A DNA stretch of 64,000 nt from Phaeosaccion multiseriatum (taxonomy: Eukaryota > Ochrophyta, other classes): NCBI GenBank assembly GCA_965112735.1, contig OZ218959.1:2480001-2544000 (forward strand), given 5' to 3'. How positions within the stretch are numbered: the stretch's first letter is position 1; the number at the start of each line of letters is the position of its first letter. Positions 1 to 10,427 of this stretch are shown one piece after another. Under the pieces are notes generated by a model. The model worked only from the letters and a program-made list of their open reading frames with translations, was not told the DNA's origin and did no database searches. The translations under genes and the position numbers were made by a program.

Positions 1-289
1 ATCCAAAAAGGAACACAGAATAGTTGAGGAGTAGTGCGGGGTACTTATATACGGTACAGAGTACGACAAGTTAGGAGGACACTTCGGAATGTGAGAGCCG
101 AGCGGAGCCGAGCAGAGGATAGCAGAGGAGAGGAGACAGAGCAGAGCAGAGCAGAGCAGAGCAGAGCAGAGCAGAGGGAAGGAGAGGGAAGGAGAGGAGT
201 GGAGAAGAAAGGAGAGCAGAGGAGAGCAGAGAAAACTGCAGGGAATATGAGAGCGGAAAGGTAGCAAGGCGAGTGGGGCAAGCAAGGCA

Positions 290-1190
290 AGATAAGGTCA
301 GATAAGGCAAGATAAGGCAAAATAAGGCAAAATAAGGCAAATAAGGCAAGATAAGGCAAGATAAGCCAAGGTAAGGCCATATAAGGCAAGGTAAGGCAAG
401 AGAAGGCAAGATAAGCCAAGATAAGGTTAGATAAGGCAAGATAAGCCAAGATAAGGCAAGAGAAGCCAAGGTAAGGCCAGATAAGGCAAGATAAGGCAAA
501 AGAAGGCAAGAGAAACCAAGGTAAGGCCAGATAAGGCAAGATAAGGCAAAAGAAGGCAAGAGAAGCCAAGGTAAGGCCATATAAGGCAAGGTAAGGCAAA
601 ATAAGGCAAGAGAAGCCAAGGTAAGGCAAGGTAAGGCCAGATAAGGCAAGATAAGCCAAGGTAAGGCCAGATATGGCAAGGTAAGGCAAAATAAGGCAAG
701 AGAAGCCAAGGTAAGGCCAGATAAGGCAAGGTCAGGCAAAATAAGGCAAGAGAAGCCAAGGTAAGGCCAGATATGGCAAGGTAAGGCCAGATAAGGCAAG
801 ATAAGCCAAGGTAAGGCCAGATATGGCAAGGTCAGGCAAAAATAAGGCAAGAGAAGCCAAGGTAAGGCCAGATATGGCAAGATAAGCCAAGGTAAGGCCA
901 GATAAGGCAAAAGAAGGCAATATAAGGCAAGAGAAGCCAAGGTAAGGCCAGATAAGGCAAGATAAGGCAATATAAGGCAAGAGAAGCCAAGGTAAGGCCA
1001 GATAAGGCCAGATAAGGCAATACAAGGCAAGAGAAGCCAAGGTAAGGCCAGATAAGGCAAGATAAGGCAATATACGGCAAGAGAAGCCAAGGTAAGGCCA
1101 GATAAGGCAAGATAAGGCAATATAAGGCAAGAGAAGCCAAGGTAAGGCCAGATAAGGCAAGATAAGCCAAGGTAAGGCAAAGTAGTGAAG
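290..1190. repeat. Decamer satellite (RATAAGGCAA family)
   Basis: About 900 bases built from variants of a 10-base unit, such as ATAAGGCAAG, ATAAGCCAAG and GTAAGGCCAG. Between about 901 and 1150 the variants are arranged in a regular higher-order unit of 50 bases. Open frames on the minus strand across it only encode repeated Leu/Pro/Tyr/Ala words and are not genes. It lies immediately downstream of the last recognised exon of the minus-strand gene at 1292-3698. The flank at 1-289 holds AGAGC/GGAGA repeats and nothing else I can support. Confidence 0.85.
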
Positions 1191-1291
1191 CAAGCATAGC
1201 GCAGAGGGCAGTGGGTGGGGATGGCAGTGGATGGGATGGCAGTGGGTGGGAAGGGAGGGGATGGCACGGGAATGAAGTAGTACCATACAAC

Positions 1292-2154
1292 CTTGGCTTC
1301 CTTCTCTTCCTTGTCCTTGATCGTTTTGGCCGCCGCTGCCGCCGCTGCGGCCCCCTTGATGTGAAAGTCCTCCGCCAACTGCATGGTGCCCTTTAGAACG
1401 ACTTCATAGTCTCTGCGCCGAGCTTCGGGGTTGGGTTTGCGGTGGGACTCGCGTGAAAAGGCATCTGAGCTACTCTCCCCCTCACTAGCACAAGCTCCGC
1501 CAGGGGCAGCAGCAGAAGCAGCAGCAACAGCAGAAGTCGGTGGTCCTCCTCCTCCTCCTCCTCCTCCTCCTCCTCCTCCTCCTCCTCGTTCTCCTTGTTC
1601 TATTTTTTCTCCTTGTTTTTGTTTTTCTTGTTCTTGTTGTTGTTGCTGTTGTTGTTGCTGTTGTTGTTGTTGTTGTTCTTCTTCTTCTTCTCCTTCCTGA
1701 GAGGCTGACAGCTGATCTAGTATGTTCTTTGCCTTGCTTATGCTGTCGGGCCCTCCAGGCAGATCGAGAGATTTCAGCGCATTGTCGGCAGCCGCTGCTT
1801 TTGCGACCTCGCCTGCCGCTCGCCTGAAGTTCCCGGTGGCATCATTTTCTAGAGAGAGCAAGTCGAGGGAATGGGACGCGGGAGAGAGAGAGGAAGGAAG
1901 ACGGAGAGGAGGCGAGGGAGAGGAGAGAGAGAGGGTGAGTGAAAGAGAGCGAGAGAGAGAGAGAAAGACAGAAGCGGCAGCAGAGGTGGCTTCAAGGCGG
2001 GAAGTAGTCGCCCGCGACGAGGAAGGCTGCCATCGGCTGCCGTCGGTCCAGTGCCGTGGAGCAGTGGACTCGAGTGTTGAGTGAAGAGGTGCATGGCCAA
2101 TACCAATATGGGTGGGCTCAGGTGCCGAAAAGGGGTTCTCTCTTCCTCTCTCCC

Positions 2155-2189
<35 letters not shown>

Positions 2190-3698
2190 CGCTCTCTCGC
2201 TGAGTCTCTCCCTCTCGCCTTCTCTTTCTCTTTCTCCATGGCTCCGGCTCCCCCCCTTCCTCCTGCGGTGTGCCTCACCATGGTACAAGCCCGTCTTGTC
2301 GCTTTGAACGAAGGGGTTTGTTTTGCGCTGGATCTGAGCGTTACACGCACGCACACACGCACACACACACACACACACACAGAGCCGAAGACGGCGAGAG
2401 GCAAGAGGAAAGCAGAAGAAAGAGGGTAGGGAAGGGAAGGGATGTGAGAGTACCGGCGAGGGATCGGGTTCCTTCTTCCTGTCTCTAGAAAGGGTAGTGC
2501 CGTGGACTACAGGGGTGGTCGGCAGCGCAAGTGCTCAGAGAGATACGGCGAAGGGTACGATGCTCTCGGAGGGAGATAGAGCTGGGTGCTTCGGTGCTTC
2601 GGTGCCAGCCTGTGTGGCTTGAATGTCTGCCTACCTGTCTGCCTACCTGTCTGCCTCCCTGCCCCTGCCTGCCTATACAGCTTCTCCGCTTACCGTAAAG
2701 TTATAGTAGCCTGCCCGAGGGAAGTGAGCATTCCACAAGGGGTCTACTTGAGCGCCACCTTGACTTTCTCCTCCTCCTCCTCCTGCTGCTGCTGCTGCTG
2801 CTGCTCCTCCCTCTCTTCCTCCTCCTCCTCCTCCTCCTCCTCCTCCTTCTCCTCCTCCTTCTCCTCCTCCTCCTCCTCCTCCTCCTCCTCCTCCTCCTCC
2901 TCCTCCTCCTCCTCCTCCTCCTCCTCCTCCTCCTCCTCCTCCTCCTCCTCCTCCTCCTCCTCCTCCTCCTCCTCCTCCTCCTCCTCCTCCGCCACTACCA
3001 CCACCACCACCTCCGCCCGCTACTTCTGCTGCTTGCATACGAACCGCCGGATCAGATGTTACCTCATGCTCCCCTCCCACCCCCCCTCCTCTGCTCTCCT
3101 GCACCCTCCTTGTCATCTTGAACTGGCGCGGCGGGTGTTGTCTCCTCCCCATTGCCTCGATCATCGAATCTTTTCTTGGTCTTCGCCGCTCCCTCGTCGT
3201 GGCCGGCGCCGCAGAGTGTACCCCACTTGCCGCCTTCGATCCACCAGTCCTTCCTGATGCCCTTACTGCGCCTTTGCCGGGCAACAGCGAGCCGTACCCC
3301 CCCCCCTCTCGGGCAGAAATGGATCCAACAAGCTCATAACTCGCCCCTGCGCTCAGAGCAAGAGCGGCAACGGACCCTTCCTTCGGCTTGAAGGGCTGTT
3401 GCTGGTGCTCTTTCCCATTCAATGCTAGCTGTGGTACCTTTCTCCTGTTGTTCATGTTGCTGTGACCTCCATCCTCCTGCTTCTGCCTCTTCGACGGCCC
3501 CGACTGAACCTGGCCCTGCCCACGCTGTGGCTTCTTCTTCTCCCCTGCTGTCTGCTGCTGATGAGCATGAGGCCGGAGCTCCCCGAGGAGCTGCCTGGGA
3601 GAGGCGATTGCTGCACTAGTTGCCTCTGCTCCCGAGGGCTTCGTAGGGCACAAGGGGGACGCCGCCACGCCAAGGCCGGCGGCGGTCATTGCTTGCAC
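1292..3698 (-). CDS. Low-complexity hypothetical protein (partial, 3' end not found)
   Basis: Two exons join in phase: 3698-2759 and 1848-1292. The first starts MQAMTAAGLG and ends in a Gly run of about 60 residues, encoded by the GGA/TCC array at 2818-2990. The second contains GNFRRAAGEVAKAAAADN, then runs of Glu, Gln and Gly, then YEVVLKGTMQLAEDFHIKG, and ends at a donor (gttgta). I recognise no domain. Any following exon would lie inside or beyond the decamer satellite, so the gene either leaves the window or is broken by the satellite. The 910-base intron holds CT and CA microsatellites (2150-2245, 2340-2380). The splice phase match (one leftover base plus two) supports the join. The function is unknown and the start uncertain. 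Confidence 0.45.
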
Positions 3699-3846
3699 AC
3701 GGTCTGCTCAGAGCTGCTCAGCGGAGACGGCTGCTCAATGCTGTGAGGAGAGGAAACTACTATAATGATATCGCCGAAGTCCAATAAAAGCCAAATTTCG
3801 AAACGCCGATGGCAGTGGAGGGCAACTTTTCCCTCCTTTTCCTCCT

Positions 3847-3870
3847 CGGCTCCAGACTGGCCTGGAAGCC
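3847..3870 (+). repeat. Left terminal inverted repeat of the 3.8-5.7 kb element
   Basis: Begins CGGCTCCAGACTGGCCT. It pairs with 5629-5652 on the opposite strand with a single mismatch (G versus A near the inner end). Confidence 0.75.
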
Positions 3871-4137
3871 TATGCTCTAGGCCCTAGGCCGAGCGGCCTA
3901 CGCCCGCTCTAGGCCTAGGCCGGCGGCCGTTGGCCGCTTTAGGCCGGCCATTTTTTCTCCCTAGCCCGGCGGTTCTAGGCCGAGGCCTCGACCTATCTGA
4001 TTAGTAATTACGGCTGGCGCAGCCGGCCTGATTACTGATTATGACCGGCGCCAGCCGGCCTGAGTACTGATTATGCGCCAGCCGGGGGCTGATTCCTGAT
4101 TACGGCCGGCGCACACCGTAATCTTGTCCAGGGTCGA

Positions 4138-5331
4138 AGGGAGGGAGGGAGGGAGGGAGGGAGGGAGGGGAGGGAGGGAGGGAGGGAGGGAGGGAGGGAG
4201 GGAGGGAGGGAGGGAGGGAGGGAGGGAGGGAGGGAGGGAGGGAGGGAGGGAGGGAGGGAGGGAGGGAGGGAGGGAGGGAGGGAGGGAGGGAGGGAGGGAG
4301 GGAGGGAGGGAGGGAGGGAGGGAGGGAGGGAGGGAGGGAGGGAGGGAGGGAGGGAGGGAGGGAGGGAGGGAGGGAGGGAGGGAGGGAGGGAGGGAGGGAG
4401 GGAGGGAGGGAGGGAGGGAGGGAGGGAGGGAGGGAGGGAGGGAGGGAGGGAGGGAGGGAGGGAGGGAGGGAGGGAGGGAGGGAGGGAGGGAGGGAGGGAG
4501 GGAGGGAGGGAGGGAGGGAGGGAGGGAGGGAGGGAGGGAGGGAGGGAGGGAGGGAGGGAGGGAGGGAGGGAGGGAGGGAGGGAGGGAGGGAGGGAGGGAG
4601 GGAGGGAGGGAGGGAGGGAGGGAGGGAGGGAGGGAGGGAGGGAGGGAGGGAGGGAGGGAGGGAGGGAGGGAGGGAGGGAGGGAGGGAGGGAGGGAGGGAG
4701 GGAGGGAGGGAGGGAGGGAGGGAGGGAGGGAGGGAGGGAGGGAGGGAGGGAGGGAGGGAGGGAGGGAGGGAGGGAGGGAGGGAGGGAGGGAGGGAGGGAG
4801 GGAGGGAGGGAGGGAGGGAGGGAGGGAGGGAGGGAGGGAGGGAGGGAGGGAGGGAGGGAGGGAGGGAGGGAGGGAGGGAGGGAGGGAGGGAGGGAGGGAG
4901 GGAGGGAGGGAGGGAGGGAGGGAGGGAGGGAGGGAGGGAGGGAGGGAGGGAGGGAGGGAGGGAGGGAGGGAGGGAGGGAGGGAGGGAGGGAGGGAGGGAG
5001 GGAGGGAGGGAGGGAGGGAGGGAGGGAGGGAGGGAGGGAGGGAGGGAGGGAGGGAGGGAGGGAGGGAGGGAGGGAGGGAGGGAGGGAGGGAGGGAGGGAG
5101 GGAGGGAGGGAGGGAGGGAGGGAGGGAGGGAGGGAGGGAGGGAGGGAGGGAGGGAGGGAGGGAGGGAGGGAGGGAGGGAGGGAGGGAGGGAGGGAGGGAG
5201 GGAGGGAGGGAGGGAGGGAGGGAGGGAGGGAGGGAGGGAGGGAGGGAGGGAGGGAGGGAGGGAGGGAGGGAGGGAGGGAGGGAGGGAGGGAGGGAGGGAG
5301 GGAGGGAGGGAGGGAGGGAGGGAGGGAGGGG
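4138..5331. repeat. (GGGA)n array, about 1.2 kb
   Basis: About 298 copies of GGGA, uninterrupted except for one slip near 4169. The open frame through it (Gly-Gly-Arg-Glu repeats) is an artefact of the repeat. The array separates two direct copies of the same flanking block, as if it had expanded from a short tract inside the element. Confidence 0.95.
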
Positions 5332-5628
5332 GTCGTCCAGTTCTGATTACGGCCGGCGCAGCCGGCCTGATTACTGATTATGACCGGCGCCAGCCGGTCT
5401 GGTTGCTTACAGCCGGTGACCAGCCGGCCTGATTACTGATTTTGCGCCGGCCGGGGGCTGATTACTGGTTACGGCCGGCGCACACCGTAATCTTGTCCAG
5501 GGTCGATAGGCCTAGGCCGGGGGGGCTGCGCCAAAAATAGGCCTAGGCCGGGGACCTGCGGCCCCCTCTAGGCCTAGGCCGGGGGCCTGCGGCCCCCCTA
5601 GGCCGGCCGATTTTCGTCTCTAGGCCTA

Positions 5629-5652
5629 GGCTTCTAGGCCAGTCTGGAGCCG
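5629..5652 (-). repeat. Right terminal inverted repeat of the 3.8-5.7 kb element
   Basis: The reverse complement matches the left terminus at 23 of 24 bases. The 1.2 kb to its right (5653-6849) is intergenic: I see a G homopolymer near 5840, a GACA tract near 6415-6465, GA/GGGA tracts near 6560-6630, a CA tract near 6782-6802 and no credible coding exon. Confidence 0.75.
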
Positions 5653-6849
5653 ATCCTCCGACACACAACCGTCCCTAAACACTCGCTTTGTTCATGTATG
5701 CACCCCTCCTACTCTCGCGCTGTTACTTTTTTCCTTTGTGGCACGCCACTCGCCTGCAGGAAGCCATGAGAAGTGGCCAGCGCGTCAAAAAGGTGAAAGC
5801 GGCAAAGCGGCGGCCTATAGACTATAGACTATAGAGCATTGGGGGGGGGGGGGCTTGTGTCCAAGAGCGAAAAAAAGCAGCGGCGGCAGAAGGAAAGAGG
5901 TGGAGGAGGATGTGTGTGACTTTTTCCTATCCGATGCCTGGTCCCAGGCTGGCCTGGAGTGGCGACTTTTCTACTTGAAACTGGAAACTGAACACAAGTG
6001 AAGCGTTCAGTGCGCCCCGATGAATCTCTTGTTTTATTTCTCAAAATTTCGCAATATGTGCGTCTTCTGCCTGCTGCATCGCTGGTATGTATAGTAGTTA
6101 TATATGCGCGGAAAAGGGGAGGAGGCTCCCCCGAAACTGCGGAGGCGTCTCCCCCGAAATTGCAGAGATGGACTACTGCGCATGAATAGTTCAACGGTGT
6201 TCCTCGCGAGAGAGAGAGAGAGGTATGTGTGCATACTTCAACATCCTGGGTGTCCTGTCCTCCAAAAGTAAAGCAATCGATCACACGACATGTACACTGA
6301 ACTTGGGCTTCACTCAAGGGCCCCTCCCCCTCCCCCACCTCGTAGGGGGGTATGACATCACGGCATCCACGGGAGGGAGACCAAGATCGACACAAAGAGA
6401 GAGAAGCAGAGACGGAGACAGACAGACAGATAGACAGAGAGACAGACACAGAGACAAGACACAGAGACAGCACTTGAGCTGTCTCGCGGTGCTTGCTCAC
6501 CGCTGCCGAAATGAAGTGAGCTCATTACATCTCCATAGGCCTGGCGCACGGGAGAAGGAGAAGAGATGAAAGAGAGAGGGGGAGAGAGAGAGGTGGGGGG
6601 AGGGGGAGGGGGGGGGAGGGGGGAAAGAGAGACGCTGTGAGAAGAGAGAAAAAAAACAAGGCTGTGAAAGCACCGGAGAGAATAGGAGAGAGTGGCATGA
6701 AACCGTCAGAAGAGTCTCCTCCGTCCACTCATCCCCTCCCGCCCCTCTCCTCTCCTCTCCTAAAAAAACACTCACTTCTCCACACACACACACACACACA
6801 CACTTTCAGTCTCTTAGGCTTTTCCTGTTAAGTCAATAATAATAAACAC

Positions 6850-8092
6850 TCACTTCTGTATACTGCGAAGGTTCCAATGGAGCTTGGAGCTGATGCTGTT
6901 GAACCAATCCCCGTCCAAGTCGGTGGCGTTGATAGTGGGCATGGGCATGGAGGCCGTGCAGAGCTTCACAAAGCCTCCTCTGCCCATGAGCACACTCTCT
7001 GTGGCATCGAAAGACATCCAGCCATCCGCACGGGCGGACTTGGGGATACGCACCTGGTGGGAGTGGAGGGAGTGGAGGGAGGGAGGGAGGAAGAAGTGGA
7101 GGGAGAGAGTCGGAAAGGGGAGGGAGGGAGGGAGGGAGGAAGAAGTGGAGGGAGAGAGTGGGAGGGAGGGAGGGAGGGAGGAATGAAGGAAGGAAGGAAG
7201 GAAGGAAAGAATGGAATGAATGAATGAATGGATGAACGAATGAAGGAAGGAAAGAAAGCATGAGTGAGTGAGTGAGTGAGTGAAGGAAGGAAGGAAGGAA
7301 GGAAGAGAGAGAGAAAGACGGAAAGAAAGAAAGCAATGAATCAATGAATGAATGGCCCTTCCCTCCCCTCCCCTCTCCTCCCGTACCGTGATCTCCGACG
7401 AAGCCGAGGTGAGGATGGGCCTAAAAGAGAGCGAATGTGGTGCGATGGGCGTAATGAGTGTTGCCGGAACGAGGGGAGAAACCATACAGCCCCCAGCGCT
7501 GATGTTGTAGGCAGTGGATCCCGAGGGTGTCGCCACTATGAGGCCATCTCCTTGGGCGGTGGTGACGAGTTGACCGTCCACGTATACTTCAAGGGTGCTC
7601 AAGACACCGGACAGGCCCCTATGAGGAGGTGGGAGGGAGGAAGGGGGGGAGGAAGGGGGGGGGGGGGGGGGGGAGGAGAGGGGAGGAGAGGGGAGGAGAG
7701 GAGAGGGGAGGGGAGTGGAGGGGAGGGGAGGGGAGGGGAGGGGAGGGAGTGAGTGAGTTGGTGATACCATAGTATGGGTGATGGAGTGAAGAAGGGGAGA
7801 GCGATGACTGATTCATGGGAGTGTAGAGAGGGAGACGGGGAAGACTTCGGGCGTAGGTGGATGGCCGTTAGCAGCCTCTCACTCTCTTACCTGTTGACGA
7901 TGAACTCGTTAAGGCAGTAGAAGCAACTTGACTGCTCTCCACTCTGGTGGTACACTTCTCCTCGCAGACGCGTCCGCAAAGTGACGCCTTGGTGTAGCAG
8001 TTCGTGATACAGAGGGAGGAAGAGGAGGAGGAGGGGGAGGAGGAGGAGGAGGAGGAGGAAGAGAGGAGTAGTAGTAGTAGTAGTAGTAGTAA

Positions 8093-8167
<75 letters not shown>

Positions 8168-10392
8168 GAGGAGGAGGAGGAGGAGGAGGAGGAGGAGGAG
8201 GCGCAAAAGAGGAAGAAAGAAGGATGAGGATTCAATGTATGGGCCAAGCATGGAACAGCAGTGGAGTTGCGCTCCCACTCCCATTTCTCACCCCTCACCC
8301 CCCCCACTTTCACACTTTCAGTTTCTTAGGTGATTCCTATGAAGTCAATAAAGTCACCCCTCACCTCCCCTTCTCCCCACCTCTCACTCACTCATTGGTA
8401 CTTTGTTTGCCTCCAACACCCTTGTAATAAGCCCCTTGTGATCCGCCATCGCAAAGGGAGCAAGGAAGCCGAGAGACCCCATGGAAAAGGCCAGGGTGGG
8501 GGGGATGGGGTCGGAGTCGTTGAAGTATGAGGCGACTTTGAGTACGGTACCGTCGCCACCAAGTGTGATGATGAAGTCCACCTCTTCGCACAGGTTGTCC
8601 GGGCGGAAGCGTTTGACCTAGTAGGATAGGGTGGGGGTGGGGGTGGGGAGGGGAGAAGTGGGGTGCTGGTGGGTTGAGTTGGGGTGGGGAGGGATGGCAA
8701 TTAGGAGGGCGTTGTAGTAACTCCTGCTAGGCGCTGGAACGCTGACACTGGAACTGAAACTGAGTCCTTACATCCGGCATGAAGCGATCAGCCTCAGGCA
8801 CAACGCTGTCCTCGGAGGGATCGATGAGCACTTCAAGGCCTTGTTCGTCTTGCAACCATCGCACCAGAGCCTCTGCCAGGGGAAGGGAGGGGAGGGGAGG
8901 GGAGGGGAGGGGAGGGGAGGGGAGTGGAGTGGAGGGGAGGGGAGGGGAGGGGAGGGGAGGGGAGGGGAGGGGAGGGGAGGGGAGGGGAGGGGAGGGGAGG
9001 GGAGGGGAGGGGAGGGGAGGGGAGGGGAGGGGAGGTGAGGTGAGAGATGGGAGGATAGGGCGGAGCGGGGCTCTCCCGGGGGGTTGGTCTTGCGACGGAT
9101 GTGAGAGGAGGAAGCGAGGGGAAATTGGCCCCCAGCGGCCCGCTCCGGCCTGCTGCCTCTCTTGCTCGACCATCATCGGCATCCGCGACAACCAAACCCT
9201 CCCGTCCCCTCCCCGCCCCTCCCCCTACCACACCATCCCACCTGTCTGCTCCGCCACTTCCTTGTTCTTCCACTTCTTGACGACAGCGACTCTCTGGGGG
9301 CGGTCGTCCCAATGCAAGCGCGCGTTTCTGCCGGAGCGGATGATGTTACTGCCAGTGCTGAGCCCGATGAGCGACTGGGCCTTTTTGTCAGTTAGTACCC
9401 GAGCCATACCCTGACGATGCCAAGTTTGATATGGTTGTGATGTGGTGTGGTGTGGTGTGGTGTGGTGTGGTGAGGTGTGGTGTGGTGTGGTGTGGTGTGG
9501 TGTGGTGTGGTGAGGTGTGGTGTGGTGCATTGCAATTTGCATTTGCGTGGGGTAAGGTAGGCGGCAAGGTGTCCCTCTTGTCAAGGGGGAGGGGAGTGGC
9601 GAGCAAGATGGATGTGCGTTCGACTTGATTCGAGGAGGCATTGAGGGAGAGAGAGGAGAGGAGAGCAAAGGAGAGGAGAGAACGGAAGTGGGGTGGTGGG
9701 GTGGCGGGGGGGGGAGGACGAGGGAGAGTAGAGGAGAGGGGAGGCGGAGAGGAGGGGACAGGAGCAGAGCAGAGCAGAGCAGAGGAGAGGAGAGAAGATG
9801 GCACTGTATGGCGGGGCAAGAACTCACCGCGAAGCCTTGCGCGTACTCTGGGAAGTCAATCGTGCCCGAGTGGTTTCGGTCGAACGCTTTGAAATACCTT
9901 TTGTGCGTATGTTCGTCAAGTGAGTCAGTCCAGGACAGAGCATTGAAATGAGTCAAAGCCAAGAAGGGGGAGGCCAATAACAGGAAGCAGGGAGAGGGGT
10001 TGAGGGCTGTGAGGAGGAGTGTGTGGAAATGGGGAGGATGGCAGCGGAAGGGGGGCATGCATGGATGGATGGAGGGAGGGAGGGAGGGAGGAAGGGAGGG
10101 AGGGAGGGAGGGAGGGAGGGAGGGAGGGAGGGAGGGAGGGAGGGAGGGAGGGAGGGAGGGAGGGAGGGAGGGAGGGAGGGAGGGAGGGAGGGAGGGAGGG
10201 AGGGAGGGAGGGAGGGAGGGAGGGAAGGAGGGAAGGAGGTCGGCTCCGTACGCTTCGAGCGCAGAGCCCAGAGCCCCATCAGCGCAAGGGCAAGGGCACA
10301 CACACGAACTGGATGCGCAAACCCCCCACCCCGTATGCGTACATACATACATACATACATACATACATACATACATACATACATACATACAT

Positions 10393-10427
<35 letters not shown>

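Larger units (their letters stand above)
3847..5652. mobile_element. Inverted-terminus repeat element carrying a giant GGGA array
   Basis: A 24-base inverted repeat bounds the element: 3847-3870 matches the reverse complement of 5629-5652 at 23 of 24 positions. Inside each end is a GC-rich block full of AGGCCTAGGCCG-type palindromes with a TAGGCCGGCC-ATTTT motif. Further in, two direct copies of a block rich in GATTACTGATTA and GGCCGGCGC (about 4005-4137 and 5343-5506) both end in CTTGTCCAGGGTCGA. Between them sits about 1.2 kb of GGGA repeat. No open frame other than the repeat itself is present, so it would be non-autonomous. No clear target-site duplication is visible; TCCTC occurs near both edges but not flush with them. 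The family assignment is unknown. Confidence 0.6.

Noticed and set aside
71-2404. 777-codon minus-strand open frame
   Set aside because: Its 3' half runs through the decamer satellite and its 5' part through CT repeats; only the segment 1292-1848 looks coding and is used as an exon.
4124-5377. 417-codon frame of Gly-Gly-Arg-Glu repeats
   Set aside because: A pure product of the GGGA array, whose unit gives a repeating four-residue peptide in every frame.
5829-6500. 223-codon minus-strand frame
   Set aside because: No recognisable domain; much of it reads tandem GACA and GA tracts, and no partner exon was found.
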